From the NCBI GenBank assembly GCA_026389635.1, contig JAPLHM010000015.1:1-13740 (forward strand): a DNA stretch of 13,740 bases, written 5' to 3'. The DNA is from Chloroflexota bacterium. Its GTDB lineage: Bacteria > Chloroflexota > Dehalococcoidia > GIF9 > UBA5629. Under the pieces are notes generated by a model. It was not told the DNA's origin. It saw only the letters and a program-made list of their open reading frames with translations, and ran no database searches. Shown one piece after another: positions 5,477-12,306 of the stretch. The position numbers were made by a program, and so were the translations under genes. Numbering within the stretch: the first letter of the stretch is position 1; each line of letters opens with the position of its first letter.

Positions 5477-6484
5477 ATGCGCATAGCGGAAATAGGCGAA
5501 TTCGGACTTATCTCAAAGATAGCCTCGCTTATCGAGGAAAAGGGCGACAGGCAATCGCCGGCCCGCAGGGACCTGCTGCTGGGTATCGGCGATGACGCGG
5601 CAGCCTGGAAGAGCCCCGGCGGAATCGAGCTTATCACCACCGATACCCTGGTGGAAGGGGTGCACTTCGATTTCAATTATACGGGCTGGAAAGATTTAGG
5701 CTGGAAATCCATGGCTATCAATATCAGCGACATAAACTCCATGGGCGGTAGGCCGCGCTATGCCCTGGTTTCACTGGCGCTGCCCGGCCGCCGCGATGCC
5801 GGGGATGTGCTTGACCTGTACCGGGGACTACTGGAGATATCCAACACTTACGGTATAGCTGTGGCCGGCGGTAATATCTCTGCCTCGGATAAAGTCGTCA
5901 TCAATATCACCCTGACAGGGCTGGCCGAAGGGAATATGATGACCCGCTCTTCGGCCCAACCCGGTGACCTGGTAGCCGTATTCGGTTTCCCGGGCCTGTC
6001 GGCAGCCGGGCGCAAGGCGCTCTCTCAGTTTATTAACCTGGATGCCGATGCGCTGCAGCTATTTAAAAACGCCCACCTGCGGCCTGTACGAGATTTCAAC
6101 AACGGCCCGCTGCTGGCAGGTCTTGGTGTCAAGACGGCCATCGATATTAGCGATGGACTGGCAGCCGACCTTACCCATATCTGCATGGCCAGTGGAGTCG
6201 CGGCCACCCTGCACCTAAATAGTCTGCCCATCCATCCTCTCCTGACAAAATATTTCGGCCTTGAAGGCCTCAAAATGGCCCTGGCCGGCGGCGAAGATTA
6301 CGAACTTCTCTTGACAGCCACCCCGGATATAATGAAAAGGGTCAATGCCACACTTGATCCGGCGCCCGTTATTATAGGAGAGATAACAGCGGGTAAACCG
6401 TATGCAGTGTCGCTACTCGATGAAGGGGGAAACCCTGTGCACATGGATTTCAGCGGCTGGGACCATTACAGGCGTCCTGATTGA
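5477..6484 (+). CDS. thiL: Thiamine-monophosphate kinase (ThiL)
   Basis: ThiL phosphorylates thiamine monophosphate to thiamine diphosphate with ATP, the last step of cofactor synthesis, in the cytosol. At 335 residues it has family length. Seen in order: IGEFGLI near the start, GIGDDAA (36-42), TTDTLVEGVHF (54-64), AINISDINSMGG (80-91), AVAGGNIS, the second-domain motif AIDISDGLAAD and GGEDYELL; the Asp-rich motifs bind magnesium. ATG 5477 is chosen because it gives the canonical N-terminus; the open frame extends upstream to 5210 but that part crosses the divergent promoters and reads as non-coding. The gene lacks a Shine-Dalgarno site and appears leaderless. tsaE starts at or just after its stop, so thiL, tsaE and tsaB are probably one operon. 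Confidence 0.95.
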   Translation: MRIAEIGEFGLISKIASLIEEKGDRQSPARRDLLLGIGDDAAAWKSPGGIELITTDTLVEGVHFDFNYTGWKDLGWKSMAINISDINSMGGRPRYALVSLALPGRRDAGDVLDLYRGLLEISNTYGIAVAGGNISASDKVVINITLTGLAEGNMMTRSSAQPGDLVAVFGFPGLSAAGRKALSQFINLDADALQLFKNAHLRPVRDFNNGPLLAGLGVKTAIDISDGLAADLTHICMASGVAATLHLNSLPIHPLLTKYFGLEGLKMALAGGEDYELLLTATPDIMKRVNATLDPAPVIIGEITAGKPYAVSLLDEGGNPVHMDFSGWDHYRRPD

Positions 6485-6492
6485 CCATTGAC

Positions 6493-6993
6493 ATGTATAA
6501 TCTTTCCCTTACCACGCACAGCCCGGATCAAACCCGCAGGCTTGGCCAGCTTATGGGCGGACTGGCACGGGGCAACGACCTTTTCCTGTTGAAGGGAAAC
6601 CTCGGCACGGGCAAAACCCACCTGGTTCAGGGTATAGCCTTCGGGTTGGGCATCAAGGAGTACGCCTGCAGCCCCTCCTTCATGATAGCCCGTGAATACC
6701 ACGGCCGCCTAACGCTTTTTCACCTCGACCTGTACCGCCTCGACCATATCGAGGAGATAGCCGGCCTCGGCCTGGACGAATATTTCCACGCCGACGCAGT
6801 CTGTGCCATCGAATGGGCTGACAAGGGAATCGGGGTATTGCCGCAGGACAACCTGACTATTGAACTTGAGCACCTGCCCGGAGATATTAGGAAAATTACC
6901 TTCATTCCGCAGGGAACGCGGTATGTTGAGATGGCCGGTCTGCTTAAGGATACGCTGTCACAGGACAGGGAGGCATTATGGAAATTACCATAG
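6493..6993 (+). CDS. tsaE: tRNA threonylcarbamoyladenosine biosynthesis ATPase TsaE
   Basis: TsaE is the P-loop ATPase that resets the TsaB-TsaD complex during synthesis of t6A at position 37 of ANN-decoding tRNAs. From ATG 6493 it has 166 residues. The Walker A loop is GNLGTGKT (35-42), followed by SPSFMIAREY (60-69), the conserved HLDLYRL (77-83) and IEWADK (106-111), all characteristic of the family. TTG 6481, overlapping the thiL stop, is an in-frame alternative that would add four residues; neither has a strong ribosome binding site, so translation probably depends on coupling to thiL. The 3' end overlaps tsaB by 16 bases. tsaD is not in the window. Identity is strong; the start is uncertain by four residues. 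Confidence 0.93.
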   Translation: MYNLSLTTHSPDQTRRLGQLMGGLARGNDLFLLKGNLGTGKTHLVQGIAFGLGIKEYACSPSFMIAREYHGRLTLFHLDLYRLDHIEEIAGLGLDEYFHADAVCAIEWADKGIGVLPQDNLTIELEHLPGDIRKITFIPQGTRYVEMAGLLKDTLSQDREALWKLP

Positions 6994-7658
6994 ACACCTC
7001 CACAGGCTGGGGCGGGACCGCACTGTCACAGGATGGAAACCTGCTGGCTGAGCTTACCTGGAAGCCGGGACAGAACCATACCTCAGAGCTCTTTCCCAAC
7101 ATCGAGCGGCTGCTGCAAACGGCAAAAACGGATATCAAGTCCCTATCGGCCGTATTCGTTGCCATCGGCCCGGGCAGCTTTAACGGGCTGCGCGCCGGCA
7201 TCAGCGCCGCCAAAGGCCTGGCCTTCTCCCTCAATTTACCGCTGGTGGGAATTAGCACACTCGAGGCCGAAGCCCTGCCTTTTGCCTTTACAGGGCTGCC
7301 ACTATGCCCCATCCACGATGCCGGCAGGGGGGAAATAGCCGCCGCACTTTACTGTCATACCGGTAGCTGGCAGCAGTTAAAAGAGGAGCATCTCACTGAC
7401 ATCGAATCACTCTGTGAAAATACCAGTCAAAAGACAATCTTTTGCGGCGAGATTCCGCCGGCGGCGATAGACCATATCCGTGCTTTACTGGGGGATAAGG
7501 CGGTGATACCCGGATGGGAGCAGCGCCTCAGGCGGCCGGGGTATATCACTTATCTTGGCTGGCAACGGCTGAAAGCCGGGCGGACAGACAGCCTGATAAC
7601 GCTGCAGCCTATTTACCTTCGCCAGCCGCCCATCACAAAGAGCAAGAAAAAATACTGA
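6978..7658 (+). CDS. tsaB: tRNA threonylcarbamoyladenosine biosynthesis protein TsaB (YeaZ)
   Basis: TsaB is the ASKHA-fold, catalytically inactive partner that activates TsaD in t6A tRNA modification. The 226-residue protein begins EITIDTSTGWGGTAL, the ASKHA phosphate-1 region, and has VAIGPGSFNGLRAGISAAKG (61-80), the family hallmark, here with Asn in place of the usual Thr of GPGSFTGLR. The C-terminus ends with the typical LQPIYLR and a basic KSKKKY tail. GGGAGG lies just before the ATG and within tsaE, giving a 16-base overlap, so the two partners are translated from one message. Length is normal. The rimI gene often found next is absent; ndk follows after a 107-base gap. Confidence 0.94.
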   Translation: MEITIDTSTGWGGTALSQDGNLLAELTWKPGQNHTSELFPNIERLLQTAKTDIKSLSAVFVAIGPGSFNGLRAGISAAKGLAFSLNLPLVGISTLEAEALPFAFTGLPLCPIHDAGRGEIAAALYCHTGSWQQLKEEHLTDIESLCENTSQKTIFCGEIPPAAIDHIRALLGDKAVIPGWEQRLRRPGYITYLGWQRLKAGRTDSLITLQPIYLRQPPITKSKKKY

Positions 7659-7696
7659 GGTAAACCCGCAGCGCAATGTTTTGCGGCCCCGCCCAA

Positions 7697-7725
7697 TGGC
7701 AAAATAACATGCATGAGTATAAAAT
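7697..7725 (+). promoter_or_regulatory. Weak candidate promoter of ndk
   Basis: TGGCAA (7697-7702) and TAAAAT (7720-7725) are 17 bases apart in the 107-base gap between tsaB and ndk. The -35 matches only three of six positions. A small hairpin CGCAA/TTGCG (about 7672-7684) lies upstream but has no following T-run, so I do not call a terminator. Confidence 0.3.
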
Positions 7726-7765
7726 TAGTGCCGGACCGGCGTAAATAATTGAGCTTGGAGACGAA

Positions 7766-8215
7766 ATGGAAAAGACGCTTATATTAGTCAAGCCCGACGG
7801 CGTGCAGAGATGCCTGGCCGGGGAGATACTGGCCAGGCTGGAAAAGCGCGGACTGAAAATAGTGGCGCTTAAGATGTTGCGCATGGACAGGGCACTGGCC
7901 GAGAGGCATTACGCCGTTCACAGGGAAAAACCCTTTTTTAATGACCTTGTGAATTTCATCACATCCGGCCCGATCATAGCGGCTGTACTGGAGGGAGAAA
8001 AGGCCGTTGAATCAGCCCGGCAGAGCATGGGGGCTACAGATCCCAAGAAAGCGGCGCCGGGCACCATCAGGGCCGACCTGGGCATAAACATGGAGCACAA
8101 CCTCATCCATGGCTCGGACTCCCCGGAAAACGCTGCAACGGAAATCGCCACCTTTTTCGAGCCTGAGGAGATACTTGGCTATACCAGGGACATTGACAGG
8201 TGGCTTACTGGATAG
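7766..8215 (+). CDS. ndk: Nucleoside diphosphate kinase
   Basis: Ndk moves the gamma phosphate of ATP to other nucleoside diphosphates through a phosphohistidine intermediate, balancing cytosolic NTP pools. The 149 residues begin EKTLILVKPDGVQR with the conserved Lys9, and the active-site loop NLIHGSDSPENA holds His115. RPGT-type substrate loop is read here as MGATDPKKAAPGTIRADLG (89-106). Family length is normal. The start at 7766 has TTGGAG five bases upstream. The 3' end overlaps the convergent rsfS gene by 11 bases (8205-8215), with no room for a terminator between them. It is probably transcribed separately from the tsaB unit. Confidence 0.97.
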   Translation: MEKTLILVKPDGVQRCLAGEILARLEKRGLKIVALKMLRMDRALAERHYAVHREKPFFNDLVNFITSGPIIAAVLEGEKAVESARQSMGATDPKKAAPGTIRADLGINMEHNLIHGSDSPENAATEIATFFEPEEILGYTRDIDRWLTG

Positions 8216-8549
8216 TCAGCAATCGAATAGCCTTGCCGTAGATGCTTTCCAGGTCGTAGAAGTGCCGCAGCTCTTTGGAGAAGATGTGTATCACCGCGCC
8301 AAGGTAATCCATCAATATCCAGCCCGAGTCAGCATCGCCCTCGCTGCGGTGGGGCAAAGCTGATTCTTTCTTGAGTGAATTTAATATCTCGTGGTGTATG
8401 GCGTCCACCTGGCGGTCGCTATCGCCGCTGCAGATGACAATATAATCCGTAAAGGAACAGGCCTGCCGCATATCCAGCAACACCACATCCTCGGCCTGCT
8501 TGTCCGAGGCCAGCTCGACTGCCCTGCGGGCTATTTCCAGAGACTCCAG
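8205..8549 (-). CDS. rsfS: Ribosomal silencing factor RsfS, predicted CTG start
   Basis: RsfS binds ribosomal protein uL14 on the 50S subunit and blocks joining to 30S when nutrients are scarce. The frame reads LESLEIARRAVELASDKQAE then DVVLLDMRQACSFTDYIVICSG, followed by RQVDAIHHEI, GDADSGWILMDYLGAVIHIF and LESIYGKAIRL, a complete RsfS domain of 114 residues. GTG at 8486 would delete the first 21 residues, which are the conserved N-terminal helix. The only start between that helix and the upstream stop TAA (8555-8553) is CTG 8549-8547, and AAGGAG (8561-8556) is six bases before it. I therefore call a CTG start. The gene overlaps ndk tail to tail by 11 bases and has its own extended -10 promoter. 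Confidence 0.9.
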   Translation of the reverse strand: MESLEIARRAVELASDKQAEDVVLLDMRQACSFTDYIVICSGDSDRQVDAIHHEILNSLKKESALPHRSEGDADSGWILMDYLGAVIHIFSKELRHFYDLESIYGKAIRLLTIQ

Positions 8550-8555
8550 CTTTTA

Positions 8556-8561
8556 CTCCTT
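8556..8561 (-). promoter_or_regulatory. rsfS: Ribosome binding site that fixes the CTG start of rsfS
   Basis: AAGGAG on the minus strand lies six bases before CTG 8549, an ideal spacing. The in-frame stop TAA at 8555-8553 sits between the site and the start, ruling out any earlier start codon. Confidence 0.75.
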
Positions 8562-8593
8562 GACAGTATTCTCTCTGCGCCTGTTTATACCTG

Positions 8594-8602
8594 ATTATAG
8601 CA
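8594..8602 (-). promoter_or_regulatory. Extended -10 promoter element of rsfS
   Basis: TGCTATAAT on the minus strand, embedded in the same 16 bases CCCTGTGCTATAATCA (8607-8592) found at the thiL promoter. There is no convincing -35. Expected start near 8587 gives a leader of about 38 bases before the CTG start. Confidence 0.65.
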
Positions 8603-8649
8603 CAGGGACAGCCCCACCGGTAGCCGCGGCGGGAAATTGATGAGGCAGA

Positions 8650-8661
8650 TCATTATAATGA
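8650..8661. repeat. Perfect 12-base palindrome in the rsfS/MarR divergent region
   Basis: TCATTATAATGA is its own reverse complement. It lies between the divergent rsfS and MarR genes, about 190 bases before the MarR start. It could be an operator for a dimeric regulator, but a single short AT-rich palindrome may be chance. Confidence 0.3.
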
Positions 8662-8697
8662 CTACCATATGCGCTTGGGATTGCAGGAAGGTCGGGC

Positions 8698-8725
8698 TTG
8701 ACATTTTTTAAATAACTGCCATAAT
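8698..8725 (+). promoter_or_regulatory. Candidate distal promoter of the MarR-family gene
   Basis: A perfect TTGACA (8698-8703) is followed after 16 bases by CATAAT (8720-8725). It would give a leader of about 110 bases. A second -10, TATAAT at 8812-8817 with TTGGCT at 8791-8796 (15-base spacing), would give a leader of about 20 bases. Both may be used. Confidence 0.6.
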
Positions 8726-8843
8726 TAAATCAGGCTAAATGCCTTGATCAATTAGATTCTGTGCCAATATTAAAGCAAGCGCAAGATATGTTGGCTCTCG
8801 ATAATCGTTAATATAATAAATGAAATATCAACGGAGGTTGATT

Positions 8844-9317
8844 ATGGTACAGCAAATTAAAGCGGACAAGGATTACACCCTTGTGACGCAGATTATGCAG
8901 GTCGCGGACATATTCGTGAAGGTGCGGGAGAGGGAACTTCTGCCTCAGAACCTGTCGGCGACCTCTGCAGCCATCTTATTCCTGATAGAAGCCATGGGCA
9001 AGGATGTCACACCTGCCAGGATATCCCGCATGCTGCTGCGCGAGCCGCATTCCATATCCGGCATCCTCATGCGCATGGAAAAACAGGGCCTGCTCAAGCG
9101 CACCAAGAACATGGAGCGCAAAAACCTCATCCGCGTCACCCTGACCGCCAAGGGGGAGAATTCTCTGAAGCAGGCTATGAAGAAGGAAGGGACCAAGCAT
9201 GTGCTCTCGAGGCTGAGCGCAGAGCAGCAGAGACAGCTCAAGGCAACTCTAACGGCACTCAAAGAGGCGGGCATGAAGGAATTGCACCTCAGCTCCAAGT
9301 CGCTTCCCTGGCCTTAA
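8844..9317 (+). CDS. MarR-family winged-helix transcriptional regulator
   Basis: MarR proteins are dimers that bind palindromic operators, often near their own gene, and usually let go when a small ligand or oxidant is present. From ATG 8844 the protein has 157 residues. An N-terminal helix (about 8-32) is followed by the DNA-binding domain: DVTPARISRMLLREPHSISGILMRMEKQGLL (54-84) as the helix-turn-helix, KRTKNMERKNLIRVTLTAKG (85-104) as the beta wing with the usual basic tip, then the long dimerisation helix. GGAGG six bases before ATG 8844 decides the start; ATG 8820 in the same frame lacks a site. Ligand and targets are not visible. No efflux or detoxification gene is adjacent; ftsH is the next gene downstream, in the same direction. 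Confidence 0.9.
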   Translation: MVQQIKADKDYTLVTQIMQVADIFVKVRERELLPQNLSATSAAILFLIEAMGKDVTPARISRMLLREPHSISGILMRMEKQGLLKRTKNMERKNLIRVTLTAKGENSLKQAMKKEGTKHVLSRLSAEQQRQLKATLTALKEAGMKELHLSSKSLPWP

Positions 9318-9455
9318 TTTTAATCGTCTGACACTGCGGGCGCCCGCGCTGTAGTAAATACGGCCGGGTGCCCTGCCCTACCCAAAGGCCGGGACTTGGT
9401 AACCGCCCTGATTGTCGTTCTTATGCGATTTTTTCTTTATCATCCCCCGGCCATT
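9318..9455. other. Non-coding gap between the MarR gene and the ftsH promoter
   Basis: The only structure I see is a perfect palindrome GCGGGCGCCCGC (9336-9347). It has no T-run on either side, so it is not an obvious intrinsic terminator. No ORF of interest lies here. Confidence 0.5.
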
Positions 9456-9464
9456 TGCTATAAT
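9456..9464 (+). promoter_or_regulatory. Extended -10 promoter element of ftsH
   Basis: TGCTATAAT with TTTATC 17 bases before the hexamer as a fair -35 (9436-9441). The leader would be about 22 bases and contains AAGG (9483-9486), six bases before ATG 9493. Confidence 0.65.
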
Positions 9465-9492
9465 TAGCCCACTGTCTCGAATAAGGTAATGT

Positions 9493-11337
9493 ATGAAAGC
9501 ACGTTGGTGGCAAGGTAGCCTTCTCTACCTACTTATCCTGGTGGCTCTGCTGGCCCTGGCATTCAGCTTCTTCCCTATCAACAAGGGGCCCAAGGAAGTC
9601 GATTTCTACTCATTTATCGACAATGCCAAAAGCGGCCAGGTCAAAACCGTCCAGCAGGATGGCAACAGCATTATAGGGCTCAAGGATGATAAGCCCGTGG
9701 TCAAAGCTGCATACGTGGGCAGCACCAAGGAGCTGATGGACAGCCTCAAGGAGGCCGGCGTCAAGCTGGGGGACGACGGGATCAAGTTCGAGGTGAAGAC
9801 GGGTGGCTTCGACTGGGGCAACATTATGCTGAGCTTCCTGCCGCTGGTCCTTTTCGGCGCCCTGCTATTCTTCCTCTTTCGTTCGGCGCGTGGCGCCAAC
9901 AGCCAGGCCTTCAATTTCGGCAAGAGCCGCGCCCGCCTGGCCTCCGGCGACAAGCCGACCGTCACATTTGCTGACGTGGCAGGTATAGATGAATCCAAGG
10001 GTGAACTTCAGGAAGTGGTGGAGTTCCTCAAGTCGCCGCAAAAATTCCTGGCATTGGGCGCCCGCATACCGCGGGGCCTGCTGCTGGTAGGCCCGCCAGG
10101 CTGCGGCAAAACGCTGGTCGCCAAGGCCACTGCCGGCGAGGCCGGAGTGCCCTTTTTCTCCATCAGCGGCAGTGAATTTGTCGAAATGTTTGTGGGCGTA
10201 GGCGCCTCGCGTGTGCGCGACCTCTTCGACCAGGCCAAGCGAAATGCGCCCTGTATCGTCTTCGTGGATGAGATCGACGCCGTGGGCCGGCAGAGGGGAG
10301 CAGGACTGGGCGGCGGCCACGACGAGCGCGAGCAAACGCTAAACCAGATACTGGTGGAGATGGACGGTTTCGACAGCAACACCAATGTTATTGTCCTGGC
10401 CGCCACCAACCGGCCGGATATACTGGACCCCGCACTGCTCAGGCCGGGCAGGTTTGACCGCCATATTGTTATAGACCAGCCAGATATCAACGGCCGCAAG
10501 GCCATACTGACAGTCCATTCCAAGGGCAAGCCGCTGGCGCCGGAAGCCAATCTCGAGGTGATCGCGCGGCAAACCCCGGGCTTCAGCGGAGCCGACCTGG
10601 CCAACCTGATCAACGAGTCAGCAATCCTGGCAGCGAGGCGAAACCGCAAAGACGTAGGGCAGAAAGAGTTGGAGGATTCCATTGACCGCGTCATAGCCGG
10701 GCCTGAGAAAAAGGGGCGCGTCATCACAAAGAAGGAGAAGGAACTAATAGCCTACCACGAGACCGGGCACGCCCTGGCGGCCAGGATGCTGCCCAACGCC
10801 GACCCTGTGCACAAAATATCGATAGTGGCCAGGGGCATGATGGGCGGATGGACCAGGTTCCTGCCAAGCGAGGAGCGCCACCTTGAAACATACGACCGGT
10901 TTAAGGACATGATGATCATCTGCCTGGCAGGGAGAGCGGCCGAACAGGTTTCGCTGGGCGAATTGACCACAGGCGCGCAGAACGACCTTGAGAAGGTAAC
11001 TATAATAGCCCGCCGCATGATCACGGAATTCGGTATGAGCCAGAGACTGGGGCCGCGCACCTTCGGCAAGAGGGAAGAGATGATCTTCCTGGGCAAGGAG
11101 ATACACGAGCAGCGGAACTATAGTGACAAGGTAGCCGAGGAGATCGACGAGGAGGTGGAGTCCCTGATCAAGGAGGCGTACTCCAGGGCCGTAGAGATCA
11201 TAACCGGCAACAAGCCGCGGCTGAAGTATATAGCCGATTACCTTATTGAGAAAGAAACTATAGACGATACCACTTTCGACAAGCTGCTAAATGACGCTAT
11301 TCCAACACCCGACCTGGAGGCGGCGCCGGCGTCTTGA
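9493..11337 (+). CDS. ftsH: ATP-dependent zinc metalloprotease FtsH
   Basis: FtsH is a membrane-bound hexameric AAA+ protease that extracts and degrades misfolded membrane proteins and short-lived regulators. The 614-residue protein has two membrane segments (about 9-28 and 111-130) flanking an outside domain. The AAA+ module shows Walker A GPPGCGKT (200-207, Cys in place of the usual Thr), Walker B IVFVDE (255-260), pore loop FVGVG (233-237) and second region of homology TNRPDILDPALLRPGRFDR. The protease has zinc motif HETGH (422-426) with the third ligand Asp498 in TTGAQNDLEK. The loop ARGMMGGWTRFLP (446-458) departs from the common RGRALGYTMQLP, as in paralogous FtsH copies of some phyla. 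It ends six bases from the convergent polyprenyl synthase stop. Confidence 0.97.
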   Translation: MKARWWQGSLLYLLILVALLALAFSFFPINKGPKEVDFYSFIDNAKSGQVKTVQQDGNSIIGLKDDKPVVKAAYVGSTKELMDSLKEAGVKLGDDGIKFEVKTGGFDWGNIMLSFLPLVLFGALLFFLFRSARGANSQAFNFGKSRARLASGDKPTVTFADVAGIDESKGELQEVVEFLKSPQKFLALGARIPRGLLLVGPPGCGKTLVAKATAGEAGVPFFSISGSEFVEMFVGVGASRVRDLFDQAKRNAPCIVFVDEIDAVGRQRGAGLGGGHDEREQTLNQILVEMDGFDSNTNVIVLAATNRPDILDPALLRPGRFDRHIVIDQPDINGRKAILTVHSKGKPLAPEANLEVIARQTPGFSGADLANLINESAILAARRNRKDVGQKELEDSIDRVIAGPEKKGRVITKKEKELIAYHETGHALAARMLPNADPVHKISIVARGMMGGWTRFLPSEERHLETYDRFKDMMIICLAGRAAEQVSLGELTTGAQNDLEKVTIIARRMITEFGMSQRLGPRTFGKREEMIFLGKEIHEQRNYSDKVAEEIDEEVESLIKEAYSRAVEIITGNKPRLKYIADYLIEKETIDDTTFDKLLNDAIPTPDLEAAPAS

Positions 11338-11343
11338 TACCGT

Positions 11344-12306
11344 CTACCTGTTCCTCTCTATAACGAAGGCCACCAGTGCCTTGAGCGATCTGCGCGCATC
11401 ACAATCCGGCAGCTTATCCAGGGAAAGGCTGGCTCTCTGAGAAAATTCCTGTGCGATGGACCTGCAATCATCTATGATACCGGATGCGCGCACCTTCTCT
11501 ACGGCCAGCGGCACCAGGTCTTTGCGGTGGTCAACGATTATGGCATGGATCGTGCGGTCCTTCGGATACTTCTCGGCATAAAGGATGGATGGCAGGGTGG
11601 AGGCTCCCTCGCTCAGGTCTGAACCCACGGGTTTCCCCAGCACCGCCGGGTCGCCTACAAAATCAAGTATGTCATCGATAATCTGGAAGGCCAGGCCGAA
11701 ATTCAGCGCATAATCCTTGAGAGCCTGCACCTGTTCTTCCGGGCAACCGCTCAGCACCGATGCGCACTCTGAGGCCATGACAAAAAGGCAGGCGGTCTTG
11801 TCGCTGATCCATTTATAGTAGCTATCCCTGGCGCTGGCCATGTCAAAAGTTTGACTGCCCTCCCTCAACTCGCCGCCCGAGATAGTCATGAGTGTCTCGG
11901 TGAAACGCCTGATTACCCTGAGGTTCTCAGTGGTCGTGGCCAGGCTGCCTGCCCTGGAGAACAAGTAGTCTCCCAGCAGAAGTGCACTGTTCTTCCCCCA
12001 GGCGCGGTAAACGGCCGGTTTGCCGTGGCGCATGTCCGCGTTATCTATGATATCATCGTGGACCAGGGTGCCGATGTGAAGCACCTCCACGGCCGTGGCC
12101 ATGGGGACAAGCAATTCGAGATCATAACTGTAAAACTTGCCGCAAAGCAGTGTGATTGCCGGCCTTACCCTTTTACCGACTTTGAGCAGTGCGTACTGGA
12201 GCAACTGCGACAATAATGGTATCTCATCGCTGGATATCTCAGCCAACTTGGCTTCCACAAGCTCGAGGCCGGGCTTTACCGGGTGGTAAATCTGTTCAAG
12301 GTTCAT
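11344..12306 (-). CDS. Trans-polyprenyl diphosphate synthase, probably long-chain
   Basis: A class I trans-prenyltransferase, extending an allylic diphosphate with isopentenyl diphosphate units. The 320 residues carry GKRVRPAITL (44-53), the first Asp-rich motif DDIIDNADMRHG (84-95), the lysine motif SDKTACL (168-174), and the second Asp-rich motif FQIIDDILDF (207-216). Gly79, five residues before the first motif, is small; in this family, aromatic residues at that place stop growth at C15-C20, so a longer product such as a quinone side chain is likely (inference). The ATG overlaps the metG stop as ATGA (12303-12306), showing coupling. With ispE at the other end of the window it belongs to the same isoprenoid supply. 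The exact chain length cannot be read from the sequence. Confidence 0.92.
   Translation of the reverse strand: MNLEQIYHPVKPGLELVEAKLAEISSDEIPLLSQLLQYALLKVGKRVRPAITLLCGKFYSYDLELLVPMATAVEVLHIGTLVHDDIIDNADMRHGKPAVYRAWGKNSALLLGDYLFSRAGSLATTTENLRVIRRFTETLMTISGGELREGSQTFDMASARDSYYKWISDKTACLFVMASECASVLSGCPEEQVQALKDYALNFGLAFQIIDDILDFVGDPAVLGKPVGSDLSEGASTLPSILYAEKYPKDRTIHAIIVDHRKDLVPLAVEKVRASGIIDDCRSIAQEFSQRASLSLDKLPDCDARRSLKALVAFVIERNR

Noticed and set aside
9336..9347. GC palindrome GCGGGCGCCCGC as a terminator after the MarR gene
   Set aside because: No T-run follows on either strand and there is no loop, so it does not look like an intrinsic terminator.
9606..10727. Several long minus-strand frames inside ftsH (9606-9998, 9865-10335, 10008-10727)
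   Set aside because: They mirror the high-GC codons of ftsH, have no domain signature and no start signals.
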